From: CAYLLN01 sp036496265
GTDB lineage: Bacteria; Planctomycetota; Planctomycetia; Pirellulales; Pirellulaceae
Direction of reading: 5' to 3'
Assembly: GCA_036496265.1 (NCBI GenBank)
Contig: DASXLL010000030.1
Coordinates: 1-30,497, forward strand
Length of the DNA: 30,497 nucleotides
The notes below the pieces were generated by a model. That model saw only the letters and a program-made list of their open reading frames with translations. It was not told the DNA's origin and searched no databases. Numbering within the stretch: position 1 is the stretch's first letter; the number at the start of each line of letters is the position of its first letter. Shown here piece by piece: positions 8,043-15,934 of this stretch. Position numbers and translations under genes: made by a program.

Positions 8043-8078
8043 GGTGGGACCAGCGAGCGCAAAAGCGCGCCGGCCAAC
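8039..8078. repeat. GTAGGGTGGG dispersed repeat, degenerate hairpin
   Basis: It begins gtagggtggg, the same ten bases as at 26940-26949, and continues with a central gcgc-aaaa-gcgc stem and a ccggccaacc right arm that can partly pair with the left end. The element overlaps the rhodanese stop codon. It could act as a weak terminator, but there is no T-run. Confidence 0.5.
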
Positions 8079-8229
8079 CAAGTCTATTATTTGTTCCTCA
8101 CCCAATTTTCCCGCCTCCGACTCGACATTGCCTCAGCCACTTGCGACAATCAAAGCTACTCTTTCGGCCGGCGTTCGCCCGGCCAAAAAACGCTCGGCTC
8201 AAAGCGCCGGAACATTTCGAGAAGAGAAT

Positions 8230-8236
8230 TGAGGAG
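8230..8236 (+). promoter_or_regulatory. Shine-Dalgarno deciding the DUF1559 start
   Basis: GAGGAGG stands 10 nt before the ATG at 8247. It favours this start over the upstream in-frame ATG at 8091. Confidence 0.55.
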
Positions 8237-8246
8237 GGCTCACACC

Positions 8247-9446
8247 ATGTCACGTCGTTTTTCCCCTCGGCCGGGCCTTGCCCATTCTCGCGCGGCGGCC
8301 TTTAAGATAAAGGGGTTCACGGCTGCCGGCTTTACCCTGGTCGAGATGCTCGTCGTCATTGCGATCATCGCGGTCCTTGCCGGCCTGTTGCTGCCAGCCA
8401 TTCAAATGGCTCGCGAAGCCGCCCGGCGGGCCTCGTGCAGCAACAATTTGCGGAACCTTACGCTCGCCATTCAGCAATTCGACCAAGCCAAAGGTCAATA
8501 CCCTGCTTCGCGCACATTTTGGAACAACCCTATGTATGCCAAGCCGGCAAGTTTTGCATCATCCGGTGCTGCCGGTTCTATTTTGACGTGGGTTCATGAG
8601 ATCATGCCCTATATTGACCAGCTTGCAACTCGGGCGAGGATCGAAAACCAAAACGCGACTATTTTCAACCAAAAGGCGCCGCCCAACACGAAGGAAGGCC
8701 TGTTTTTTGGAGTTCCCATTTGGGCTATCGACGGTGGGTCAGGCAAGCTTGGGCTTGTTTTTTGTCCTAGCGATGAAACCGACGACAGCATATCGCAGAA
8801 CAGTGATCTTAACGGTAGCCCCCTCAAATATTCGCAACTTAGCTATGGGATTAACACCGGTGTGCCTGACAACACATCTCCGCCGTCAACGCCCGGTGCA
8901 GCGATCGCCGGTTTTGATTGGCCAGCCAACGGAGTCATCGATAATCGCCTTAAAGGGTCATCAGATATTCAAAAGACATTTAAGACGACGATGGCTGACG
9001 TTGTTAATGGCGACGGGACAACAAATACGATTATACTCGCTGATAACGGAGATCTCGAAGAGTGGAATTACGCGCCGACCGAGTATAATGTCGGCATCGT
9101 GTGGGACGACAATTATCAAAACGGCAATAATCAGATTCTCAATAAATATATCGCATACCCCGGTGCGCCGCCAAATACGAAGCCCGATTTATTAGCGAAC
9201 CTGGGCAGTTCAGCTCTGTCCTACGCCCGCCCGCTCAGCAACCACCCCGGCGGGTTCATGGCGGCTTTTTGCGACGGAAGGACAAAGTTCATTTCCGAAA
9301 CAACTGCCTTTCCCGTCTATGCTTCCCTCATGACGTCAAACGGCAAGAAGTATGCTCCTGCTGGATTGGCCCAGAACCCGCCGAGCAGCGCGACGCAAGC
9401 GATTCGGCAGACTTTGTCCGTGCCACTTAAGGATGGCGACTACTAA
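8247..9446 (+). CDS. DUF1559 domain-containing type II pseudopilin
   Basis: A planctomycete-expanded family with a type IV pilin-like N-terminus; exported, possibly an envelope or secretion-system pseudopilin. The protein has 399 residues from the ATG at 8247. A basic leader precedes the prepilin cleavage/methylation motif GFTLVEMLVVIAIIAVLAG at about residues 28-46, followed by LLPAIQMAREAARRASCSNNLRNL, typical of DUF1559. The C-terminal SNHPGGFMAAFCDGRTKFI is the family's H-x-G-G...DG signature. Base composition is visibly lower in GC than the oxidase genes (29/60 GC at 9061-9120 against 42/60 at 1741-1800). Its stop overlaps that of the convergent gene by 2 nt. Confidence 0.93.
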   Translation: MSRRFSPRPGLAHSRAAAFKIKGFTAAGFTLVEMLVVIAIIAVLAGLLLPAIQMAREAARRASCSNNLRNLTLAIQQFDQAKGQYPASRTFWNNPMYAKPASFASSGAAGSILTWVHEIMPYIDQLATRARIENQNATIFNQKAPPNTKEGLFFGVPIWAIDGGSGKLGLVFCPSDETDDSISQNSDLNGSPLKYSQLSYGINTGVPDNTSPPSTPGAAIAGFDWPANGVIDNRLKGSSDIQKTFKTTMADVVNGDGTTNTIILADNGDLEEWNYAPTEYNVGIVWDDNYQNGNNQILNKYIAYPGAPPNTKPDLLANLGSSALSYARPLSNHPGGFMAAFCDGRTKFISETTAFPVYASLMTSNGKKYAPAGLAQNPPSSATQAIRQTLSVPLKDGDY

Positions 9447-9949
9447 CGCGGCCGCGGCTGCGACAAAAACTCGTTCACCGATTTAGGCGCGTCGCTCTTA
9501 TCCTTCTCGCTGCTCCACCACGACGCCGGGGCGATGCCGCTGGAATCTTTCGTTGTTGATTTTTTGTCGGCCGGCTTGCTCTGCTGGGTGAAGATGCTGT
9601 TGGAGCCGGTGATCTTGGGCGGTGGCGCGGCTTTTTTGTTGTCCCAGGGCGTGAGCGTGTCGGCAGTTTTCGATAACAACTGCTGCGTGCCTTTGGACAT
9701 TTGACTCCAAGTCGAAGGCTGATTCGTCGGTTTTATTTTCGGCCGCGCCGGCCGGGTTGTTGTTTGCCACAGCTTCGGCATGTGCCAGCCGCTGGTCGGG
9801 GCGCTCCTTGCGCGCGAGGATGTCGTGGGCTTGCTGGCAAACGGATTCAGATTGGGCATTTTCCAACTACTATCCTCGCCCACTACCGACAGGGGCGAGA
9901 ACATCGCTAGCAAAGCAGCAACGATGAGATTCAACGACAAGCGCGACAT
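9443..9949 (-). CDS. Small secreted protein of unknown function with WxMPxL repeats
   Basis: Not recognised. The 168-residue protein starts at 9949, where AGGAGGT lies 7 nt upstream, a strong Shine-Dalgarno. Residues 1-25 form a signal peptide (SRLSLNLIVAALLAMFSPLSVVG). The mature part is basic, Ser/Thr/Pro/Lys-rich and probably disordered. It has two copies of W-[KH]-M-P-[NK]-L at 29-34 and 55-60 and further Trp-containing patches (TPWDNKK near 100-106, SWWSSEK near 143-149). It lies downstream of the Tad genes on the same strand, after a 307-nt repeat-rich spacer, so a role in the pilus system is possible but unproven. Its stop codon overlaps that of the DUF1559 gene. Confidence 0.7.
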   Translation of the reverse strand: MSRLSLNLIVAALLAMFSPLSVVGEDSSWKMPNLNPFASKPTTSSRARSAPTSGWHMPKLWQTTTRPARPKIKPTNQPSTWSQMSKGTQQLLSKTADTLTPWDNKKAAPPPKITGSNSIFTQQSKPADKKSTTKDSSGIAPASWWSSEKDKSDAPKSVNEFLSQPRPR

Positions 9950-9956
9950 GGCAGGG

Positions 9957-9963
9957 ACCTCCT
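9957..9963 (-). promoter_or_regulatory. Strong Shine-Dalgarno of the small secreted protein
   Basis: AGGAGGT on the minus strand, 7 nt before the ATG at 9949. It decides this start over the upstream in-frame start at 10120. Confidence 0.7.
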
Positions 9964-10060
9964 GTCTCAAGCCATCCAAGAAACGAACTGAGAGATTGCG
10001 GAGTTTCGCGGGGGACTTATCGCAAAATCGCCCCATCGCGACAAGAGCAAACACCGTAGA

Positions 10061-10079
10061 CATCACGCTCCGCGTGATG
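10061..10079. repeat. Hairpin repeat, CACGC/GCGTG type, copy 1
   Basis: A perfect 8-bp stem catcacgc/gcgtgatg with a 3-nt loop tcc. Its reverse complement differs from copy 2 (10125-10143) only in the two stem positions next to the outer pair, and both sides change together. Confidence 0.75.
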
Positions 10080-10124
10080 CTTTCCTGCAGGTGATCCCCG
10101 CAATCTGAGCTGCCTGACATATTT

Positions 10125-10143
10125 CCTCACGCGGAGCGTGAGG
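10125..10143. repeat. Hairpin repeat, CACGC/GCGTG type, copy 2
   Basis: A perfect 8-bp stem cctcacgc/gcgtgagg with loop gga, lying inverted relative to copy 1. The differing stem bases are compensated. Confidence 0.75.
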
Positions 10144-10175
10144 GCTACCTTAGATCGCCTAACAAAACCTATACA

Positions 10176-10238
10176 AACCCGAAGCGTAAGCGAGGGAATC
10201 AAGCCAGTTCGGACTGTCCCTCGCTGACGCTTCGGGTT
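10176..10238. repeat. 22-bp inverted repeat of the ACCCGAAGCGTAAGCGAGGG family
   Basis: The left arm 10176-10197 and right arm 10217-10238 are reverse complements with one mismatch, around a 19-nt centre. A single arm, identical over 21 nt, recurs at 24845-24865. It lies just downstream of the tadZ stop on the minus strand and could stop or slow transcription, but it lacks a T-tract. Confidence 0.8.
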
Positions 10239-10256
10239 AGTGTTAGACGTTCTTAG

Positions 10257-11480
10257 TTATTTGCTCTTGGCTTTGCCGCCCAAGAAGCTCAGCCACTTGC
10301 CGCTGCTCGTTTTCGTCGGTGCGGCAGCATCAGCCGCTGCGGCTGGCCGCTCACCAGTGAGGTTTTCCGTCAAAGCGGTCATCGCTTGCGTAATGCTGGC
10401 CCGCGGCGCCTGCTCGATAAGCGGCACGCCGTTATTGCGCACTTCGACCATCGTGCGGTAGTCGTTGGGAAGCTGCCAATAGATCTCGCGGCCCATCGTC
10501 TCCTGCGCTTTTTTCAAGCTGATGGCGCCCGTTTCCAGGCCGACGCGATTGACGACGATCTTGATCTTCTCCTTCAGCGTCTCATCTTCGCCGAATGAGA
10601 GCATCAGTCGCACGACGTTCCGCAAACAAGGCAGATCGAGCTGCGTGATGAGCAGCACGTCCTTGGCCGAGGTCAGCGCGACTTGGTCGAGGGCGGTATA
10701 GCTCTTGGAAAGGTCGATTACCATGTGCGTAAACGACGCCTTGAGCAGCCCCAGCACGCGCGTCAGGTCATCCGGCGAGACATGGGCCGAATCTTGCAAT
10801 TGCACCGGCCGCGGCAGCAGATACAGACCCGACGAATGTTTTGTCAACGAACGCTTGAGCAGCGTGAAGTCGAGCCGCGAAATGTTTTGGGCCACATCGA
10901 CCAGCGTGTAGTCGGGAATGCTATCCAGGCACACGTCCGCATCGCCCAGAGCCATGTCCAGATCGACCAGCACGGTGCTATTGCGCGGTTCCTTCGCCAG
11001 GATGCACGCCAGGTTGACCGCGACGCTGGTCGAGCCCACCCCGCCCGTCGCTCCGCAGACCGCGATCACATGGCAGCTCCGGCCGCGGCCGTCCCCAGTG
11101 CCAAATTTTGCCGCACTGATGCGATCGAGCGCAGCCATCAGGTCTTCGACCTTCAGCGGTTGCGTGAGGAACTCTTTCGCACCGCCGCGCATCGCCCGCA
11201 GAATAACCTGGCCGTCGTTTGAGCTGCTCACGACGAGTAGCGCACAGTCGGGAGCAATGTCGCGGACCTGCTCCAGCAGCTTCAGGCCCTTCTCCGTGCT
11301 GCTGTCGATCGCGATCACGCCGATATCGGGCTTCGTCTGACCGATCACGTCTGCGAAGAATTCATACCGCGAGCACTCCGCCTCCAGCCAAACGATCTCC
11401 ATCCCCAGCAGCATGTTTTTGAGCTGCGTGCGGCTGTTGTCGTTCGGATCGACAATCGCTATGCGGAGAACGTTGCTCAT
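10257..11480 (-). CDS. tadZ: Flp pilus assembly protein TadZ/CpaE, MinD-like ATPase
   Basis: Polar localisation factor of Tad pili, 407 residues from the ATG at 11480. Residues 1-125 form an atypical response-regulator receiver domain (LRIAIVDPNDNSRTQL with Asp11, IAIDSS with Asp59). Residues 135-375 form a ParA/MinD-type domain whose P-loop GATGGVGSTS (143-152) lacks the usual signature lysine, as often in CpaE. Further ATPase features are VLVDLDMALGDADVCLD and a later MVIDLS. The C-terminal 40 residues are Ala/Lys-rich and disordered. It follows rcpA on the same strand after 227 nt, the usual Tad order. The expected next genes (tadA, tadB, tadC) are missing downstream. Confidence 0.9.
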   Translation of the reverse strand: MSNVLRIAIVDPNDNSRTQLKNMLLGMEIVWLEAECSRYEFFADVIGQTKPDIGVIAIDSSTEKGLKLLEQVRDIAPDCALLVVSSSNDGQVILRAMRGGAKEFLTQPLKVEDLMAALDRISAAKFGTGDGRGRSCHVIAVCGATGGVGSTSVAVNLACILAKEPRNSTVLVDLDMALGDADVCLDSIPDYTLVDVAQNISRLDFTLLKRSLTKHSSGLYLLPRPVQLQDSAHVSPDDLTRVLGLLKASFTHMVIDLSKSYTALDQVALTSAKDVLLITQLDLPCLRNVVRLMLSFGEDETLKEKIKIVVNRVGLETGAISLKKAQETMGREIYWQLPNDYRTMVEVRNNGVPLIEQAPRASITQAMTALTENLTGERPAAAADAAAPTKTSSGKWLSFLGGKAKSK

Positions 11481-11707
11481 CGCGGTTGGCGCAGCGTCAA
11501 TGGAAATCAAACAGCCGAAGAATCACAGCCAATTTCATTATCGGCTTAGACCCGCGGCCCACGGAGCAAGCCTTCGCTCCCTCCGCCAGGACATTCAAGT
11601 CTAGGTCAGAGTTTAACGGCGGAAGCGATTTGCAGTGGGCAAAAAGCAACTCCGCCATCAGCACGAATGAAACCCACCAGGAATGAGGCCCCTGGCCGGA
11701 CTAGCCG

Positions 11708-13429
11708 CTATTTCAGCTCATCATAGCCTTGCGAGCCGATGAGTGCCGGCTGTGCTGAACGCAGGCCATGGGTGTTGATTGAGGATTGCGGCGCGGCGGC
11801 AGGCTGTGGCATGCCGGTTATGCGGGTTGTGCTGACTGGCTGGGCGATGGCGCCTGTACCAATCGCAGCGCCGCGCGGCGTCGCCACCGATGTAGCCGCA
11901 ATCGAAGGCTTAGAGGCCTGCCGGACGGGTCCGTTGTCGTCGTTGCGAACACCGCTCATCGGCGCCGGCGAGGGTCCCATCTGGGCCGGCGGCAGTTGCT
12001 CGAATTGACCGTTGATGTTCGGCATACCGCTGGGGAGCATGCCGGGGTTGCAGCCGCCAGGGCCGCAGTTGCCGCCTGGGCCGCCGGCAGCGCTGTTGTT
12101 GCTCTTAGGCACTTCGAGATAGCCGCGGCCATACAACTCAAGGTCGGTCGGCGTCGTCGTTAGCTGCCCAGGGCCGCACGGCGGCACTTCATTCGGGTCC
12201 ATCGCTTCACACAGCTCGGGCGTGACGAAGATGATTAGCTCAACATCGTTCCGCAGATTCGAAACCCGGCGGAATGGAATGCCGACCCAAGGCAGATCGG
12301 CCAGCCACGGAATACCACGGTTAACCGTGTCTTCCCGCGTGAACACAAGGCCGGCGATCGCCAGCGTCTGGCCGGCTTTCATTTCGACCGCCGTGTCAGC
12401 CGTCCGCTGCCGGAAGCCGGGCACGCCGGTAACCGTGTCGCGCAACGTCGGATCGATTTCCGTGATATCCGGCCGCACTTCGAGGCGAATCATGCCGTTG
12501 CCGAGAATGATTGGCACGAAATCGATCGCCGTCCCGAACTGGCGATAGGTGACCGTCGTCACGCCGAGGGCTTGCTGCAGCGGAATCGGCACCTGGCCGC
12601 CAACGTTAAAGTTCGCTGGGCGGCCGTCAAGAGTCACCAGCGTAGGCTCGGCGAGCAGTCGGGCCAGATCGTTCTCCCGCAAGGCTTCGACAAAGCCAAA
12701 GAACGATCCTCCGGAGCCGATGATGCCGAAACGAACGGTCGCACCCTGAGTGCCAGTGACGGTGCCTGGGGCCTGTAAAATGCCGCTCACGCCCTGGCTG
12801 ATGAATCCGCCGCCCGATGAGATCTGCGCCCAATCGAAACCGAGCGTCCGCAGCTTGGTGCGCGAAATTTCCATCACCTTAACGTGCAGCAAAACTTTGT
12901 GTACGCCGCCGACTTTCATGTCATTGATGACTTGCGGGAAATAATCGCGCGCCACGCTCAAAATGCTCGCCACCATGTCCGGCTTGGGCACAAAGCCGGA
13001 GATATAGAGGCTGCTGTTGAGCGGATACAGCCGCAGGGCCGCTTCCGGAAACAGGCTTTTGAGCGTCATATCGAGCTCGGCCACGTCGCCCAGAATAATC
13101 AGGTCGAGCGTCGTGACGTTGCCGTCGGTGTCCCACACGTTGAGCTGCGTCACGCCCGACTTAAGAGCCGACAACTGAATCGACTTCGACGAAATCGGCG
13201 AAACTCGGACGAGATCCGGGTTATTGACCATCAGCCGCGGCACTTCGAACGGAAATTCGACCACCCGGCTTTTGTTGACCGTCATCTCGAGGCGCTCGGC
13301 CGCGCCGCGGACCTTGAACGTAACGCTGCCCGGCTGTTCTTGCTGAGCGCGCAACGGCGGAGCCGCAGCAATGGCCAAGCCAATGGCGGCTGCCAGGGCG
13401 ACTACGCCCTTGTGCATTGATCGCGACAT
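11708..13429 (-). CDS. rcpA: Tad pilus outer-membrane secretin RcpA/CpaC
   Basis: Forms the outer-membrane channel of the Flp pilus. The 573 residues comprise a signal peptide at 1-28 (ending near PPLRAQ) and a pilus-assembly N-domain at about 35-105 (FKVRGAAERLEMTVNKSRVV, then LSALKSGVTQLNVWD). A ring-forming middle part and a secretin domain at about 190-410 follow. Secretin hallmarks are PTLVTLDGRPANFNVGGQVP, VPGFRQRTADTAVEMKAGQ, LAIAGLV and a final VELIIFVTPEL. About 155 C-terminal residues are Gly/Pro/Ala-rich, including GGPGGNCGPGGCNPG, an extension beyond the usual secretin end. The start has AAGGAAG about 9 nt upstream; an internal Met5 is possible. Confidence 0.92.
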   Translation of the reverse strand: MSRSMHKGVVALAAAIGLAIAAAPPLRAQQEQPGSVTFKVRGAAERLEMTVNKSRVVEFPFEVPRLMVNNPDLVRVSPISSKSIQLSALKSGVTQLNVWDTDGNVTTLDLIILGDVAELDMTLKSLFPEAALRLYPLNSSLYISGFVPKPDMVASILSVARDYFPQVINDMKVGGVHKVLLHVKVMEISRTKLRTLGFDWAQISSGGGFISQGVSGILQAPGTVTGTQGATVRFGIIGSGGSFFGFVEALRENDLARLLAEPTLVTLDGRPANFNVGGQVPIPLQQALGVTTVTYRQFGTAIDFVPIILGNGMIRLEVRPDITEIDPTLRDTVTGVPGFRQRTADTAVEMKAGQTLAIAGLVFTREDTVNRGIPWLADLPWVGIPFRRVSNLRNDVELIIFVTPELCEAMDPNEVPPCGPGQLTTTPTDLELYGRGYLEVPKSNNSAAGGPGGNCGPGGCNPGMLPSGMPNINGQFEQLPPAQMGPSPAPMSGVRNDDNGPVRQASKPSIAATSVATPRGAAIGTGAIAQPVSTTRITGMPQPAAAPQSSINTHGLRSAQPALIGSQGYDELK

Positions 13430-13510
13430 CCGTGTCTCTTCCTTGCTGCCTACAGCGCGAGTGGTCCGGTCCTTGGACTAACGTGCGTCGTTCCAAACTT
13501 CCGTGGGAAG

Positions 13511-14605
13511 TTATTTCCCGTCCTTGCTCGTCTTGGTTTCTGTTAGCGTCGACGAGCTATCGTCGGTTTTTACGGAGCTTTTGTTGTCAGTGCTCTTGGT
13601 TTCGGTTTTGCCGTCGGAGCTTCCGGCTCCGGCAGCAGCCGATGTGCTATTCGAGGACGTCGCCGAAGGCGTGGCATTTGGAACGCCAAAGCTGGCTTCG
13701 ACGGGCAATTGATTCTTGTCTGTCCGCCATTCGAAGACTTTGCGGTCGCTAGGCGACATCAGCTCCATCTTCCACAGCGGAGGGGCGTCGGTAGGCGGTG
13801 CGGGCGGCTCGCTGCCCACTGCATTCTGCACAAAGCCCATGAATCCCGAGCCTGGCGGCGGCGCGGGTGGTGCGGCGACTGGTTCACTGGCCAACTTTGA
13901 GCGACCGGTAAGGATGTCATTGAGCGGCGTCACTTCCTCGCCGGCCGCCTCGTCGTTCTCGTCCGGCCGGCGAAGCGTTAGCATAATCTTGCCCATTGCC
14001 ATGGCCACAGCCAGTTCGCGGGCGTGTTCCGGCTTAACGAGCAGCGAAATGGTTTTGAAATTGACCGTTTCGCCGCGGGCTTCGTTGGCCCGCTCGGTAT
14101 TTGTATTGACGGCGAAGACGCGCACGTTTTTCAAGATCGTAAACGCGCCGGTTTCGGGAATGTCGGCGCCGTTCCGCTTCAAGAAGACCATCACATCGAC
14201 GCGGTCGCCGGGCGAGATGCCCTTCATGACCGTGTCTTCATCCACCTTCACCGGCATCGCCCGATAGCCCGCCGGCACTTTGTTGGCGATGTTCGTCAGC
14301 GTGTCGGAAATCTTATTGACGTGCAGCGGCTCGCCTTTGAAAAAGCGCGCATTGGCGAACTTGTCCTTCACGTCTTCGAGCTTGCGCACCGCACCCTCGG
14401 GAATCTTGGCCTTGGGCCAATCCTCGAGCTTGACGTTCTGGGCGTCGAGCTTGCTACCGATGTCAATGTCGGCGAGGGCGACCAGAATCTGCTCCATCTC
14501 CAGCGACGGGCCGGGATCACGGTTCATGACCTGGCTGATGCCGATCGACGCCACCAGGCCGCAGCCCAGGGCGATGAAAATCAGGATCAGCGATTTCATG
14601 CGCAT
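13511..14605 (-). CDS. cpaB: Flp pilus assembly protein CpaB/RcpC
   Basis: Periplasmic Tad pilus protein with one N-terminal membrane anchor (residues 3-25, KSLILIFIALGCGLVASIGI). It carries an SAF domain at about 40-105 (ILVALADIDIGSKLDAQNVKLEDWP) and the RcpC domain at about 115-245 (VPAGYRAMPVKVDEDTVMKGISPGDRVDVM, then NVRVFAVNTN). The last 110 residues are Pro-rich, then Ser/Thr/Lys-rich and disordered, making the protein (364 aa) longer than many CpaB proteins. GAGG precedes the start at 14605 by about 9 nt; Met3 is an alternative. The cpaB-rcpA spacing is 81 nt and the two are probably cotranscribed. Confidence 0.92.
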   Translation of the reverse strand: MRMKSLILIFIALGCGLVASIGISQVMNRDPGPSLEMEQILVALADIDIGSKLDAQNVKLEDWPKAKIPEGAVRKLEDVKDKFANARFFKGEPLHVNKISDTLTNIANKVPAGYRAMPVKVDEDTVMKGISPGDRVDVMVFLKRNGADIPETGAFTILKNVRVFAVNTNTERANEARGETVNFKTISLLVKPEHARELAVAMAMGKIMLTLRRPDENDEAAGEEVTPLNDILTGRSKLASEPVAAPPAPPPGSGFMGFVQNAVGSEPPAPPTDAPPLWKMELMSPSDRKVFEWRTDKNQLPVEASFGVPNATPSATSSNSTSAAAGAGSSDGKTETKSTDNKSSVKTDDSSSTLTETKTSKDGK

Positions 14606-14670
14606 CGAATTGCCTCTATCCCAAGCCGTCCGCGTTGATTTTGATTGCGGGCCTTTGGTAATCGCCCTAA

Positions 14671-15195
14671 TTAATCCGTAGTTTCACGACGCATCGCGGT
14701 TGCCGAAGTTAATGTCTGGCTTCCTAAGTACATTGGCGACGGCAACCAACTGACTTGACTGAAAGGAATCGAGACGGTAACCGTCACGGGGTCGCCATAC
14801 TGGGCGCCAGACGGCGGATTCGGACTAACCGTTACCGTTGCACCCGAGATGAACGCGTCCGTCAGGAAGCTGTTGACGGATGTAGTGACGCTGCTGGTTG
14901 TAGCGCCATCGAGCACCGCCGCTCGGGCTCCCTCGCGGGAGGCATTCGTCAGAATCTGATAGACCATCACCATTCGGCCGTACTCGATCATTCCAAAAAC
15001 GAGTAACAGAAACACCGGAGCGACGACGGCAAACTCAACCGCGGCCGCTGCCAGCCGTTTTTTTCGGAATAATCGGTAAGGTCTATCCAGCTTGTCTCCC
15101 GCTAGCCGCAAACTTCCTCCAAAGAACCTAGATTTCGGGCCGCGCGATAGCAACATCGCGACAGCATTGGCCGCCTGCGTGACTAGCTTGCTCAT
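14671..15195 (-). CDS. tadE: TadE-like pseudopilin
   Basis: Minor pilin-like protein of the Tad system, 174 residues. The hydrophobic helix at about 50-70 has the TadE signature AAAAVEFAVVAPVFLLLVFGMIEYGR, beginning with the Glu typical of pilin-like helices. It is followed by SREGARAAVLDG, conserved in TadE. The C-terminal half is a small beta-rich domain. The start at 15195 overlaps the tadV stop as ATGA, arguing for coupled translation; the ATG 18 nt upstream is less likely. Residues 1-45 form a long basic leader (RFFGGSLRLAGDKLDRPYRLFRKKR), longer than usual. Confidence 0.9.
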   Translation of the reverse strand: MSKLVTQAANAVAMLLSRGPKSRFFGGSLRLAGDKLDRPYRLFRKKRLAAAAVEFAVVAPVFLLLVFGMIEYGRMVMVYQILTNASREGARAAVLDGATTSSVTTSVNSFLTDAFISGATVTVSPNPPSGAQYGDPVTVTVSIPFSQVSWLPSPMYLGSQTLTSATAMRRETTD

Positions 15196-15803
15196 ACCAG
15201 CATTCCCGTCCATACGAAGTAACCGATCGTTCCGATGGCGATCGGAATGCCATAGGGCAGCAGCAGCATGGTGGGCTTTCGCTGGGCGGCAATTGCCGAG
15301 AGCTGCTCTGGATTTCGAATCACGAGGATCTCATTCAAGATCACCATGAACTGGGCCGCGTGTCGCTTCCACGCCCGAGTTGCCAGAACCATGGCGACGG
15401 CTAACGCTGCGCCGACGATCGCGCTTACGGAGAAGGCGTAGGCCGTGTGCATTCCGTAAATCCACGCCCCAACGCCGGCCAGCAGCTTCACATCGCCAGC
15501 GCCCATGCCGCCGATCGCATAAAGCGGCAACAGCAGGGCCAATCCAACGACCATGCCCAGGAGACTCCAGCCAAGGCCTTCCCAGCCGAACGCCAGCGTG
15601 CTGTAAATCCAGCCGCTAACGATGAACGGAAAAGTGACCCAGTTCGGGACCTTGAGCTCGAAGCCGTCGATCACAGCCGCGACAATCAAGACCACCGTCA
15701 CGAACCAGACGGTCCAGTGCTCGGCGATCACAGTGGCATAGGCAGAGAGAAGTTCCATGACAATTTGCTTTCTGTATTCCCCGGGAGACATGTCATCAGT
15801 CAT
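15192..15803 (-). CDS. tadV: Prepilin peptidase TadV/CpaA (A24 family)
   Basis: Membrane aspartyl protease that processes Flp prepilins and the TadE pseudopilin. Counting from the longest start (203 aa), the catalytic Asp residues are Asp46 (AAVIDGFELKVPN) and Asp104 in the GxGD motif (GGMGAGDVKLLAG). Six hydrophobic helices are visible. The start is uncertain. ATGs at 15803 and 15791 lie inside or next to a word-repeat inverted element and have no Shine-Dalgarno. The ATG at 15758 gives MELLSAYATVIAEHW directly before the first helix, closer to the family's normal length. Neighbours flp and tadE confirm the role. Confidence 0.9.
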   Translation of the reverse strand: MTDDMSPGEYRKQIVMELLSAYATVIAEHWTVWFVTVVLIVAAVIDGFELKVPNWVTFPFIVSGWIYSTLAFGWEGLGWSLLGMVVGLALLLPLYAIGGMGAGDVKLLAGVGAWIYGMHTAYAFSVSAIVGAALAVAMVLATRAWKRHAAQFMVILNEILVIRNPEQLSAIAAQRKPTMLLLPYGIPIAIGTIGYFVWTGMLV

Positions 15804-15862
15804 TGGTCATATGTCATTTAAAGGAGTTTTCACTCCACAAATGACAAGTGACAAATGACCAA
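15796..15862. repeat. Word repeat, ATGAC-type, arranged as an inverted repeat over the tadV start
   Basis: The left arm 15796-15819 (tcattggtcatatgtcattt) and right arm 15838-15862 (aaatgacaagtgacaaatga) are imperfect reverse complements of repeated 'aatgac' words. An inner ggag/ctcc pair lies between them. The element covers the most upstream ATG of tadV. Confidence 0.7.
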
Positions 15863-15872
15863 CCAAAAATCA

Positions 15873-15904
15873 CGTCCCTCTCGCGAAACGTTGCGAGAGG
15901 GACG
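15873..15904 (-). terminator. Intrinsic terminator or attenuator downstream of flp
   Basis: A perfect 12-bp stem (cgtccctctcgc at 15873-15884, its complement at 15893-15904) with an 8-nt loop. Read on the minus strand it is followed by tgatttttgg, a short T-run. It lies 30 nt after the stop of the proximal flp gene and before tadV. It probably lets the pilin be made in excess over the assembly genes, as is common in pilus operons. Confidence 0.75.
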
Positions 15905-15934
15905 AAAATTGACACTTGTTGATACTTCTGCCGA

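Larger units (their letters stand above)
9950..10256. other. Gene-free spacer holding three hairpin repeats
   Basis: This 307-nt stretch between the small secreted protein and tadZ has no ORF I would accept. It contains hairpins at 10061-10079 and 10125-10143 and a long inverted repeat at 10176-10238. It lies where the pilus genes tadA, tadB and tadC would usually follow tadZ. Confidence 0.6.

Noticed and set aside
8166..8184. ggccgg/ccggcc hairpin before the DUF1559 gene as a terminator
   Set aside because: The stem is only 6 bp and is followed by A-residues, not T-residues, on the strand of the upstream gene.
10683..11222. Plus-strand open frame opposite tadZ
   Set aside because: Antisense to a recognised gene; no signal, domain or ribosome binding site.
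12884..13420. Plus-strand open frame opposite the secretin gene
   Set aside because: It is fully antisense to rcpA; the translation is Arg/His/Gln-rich, a product of GC-rich third positions.
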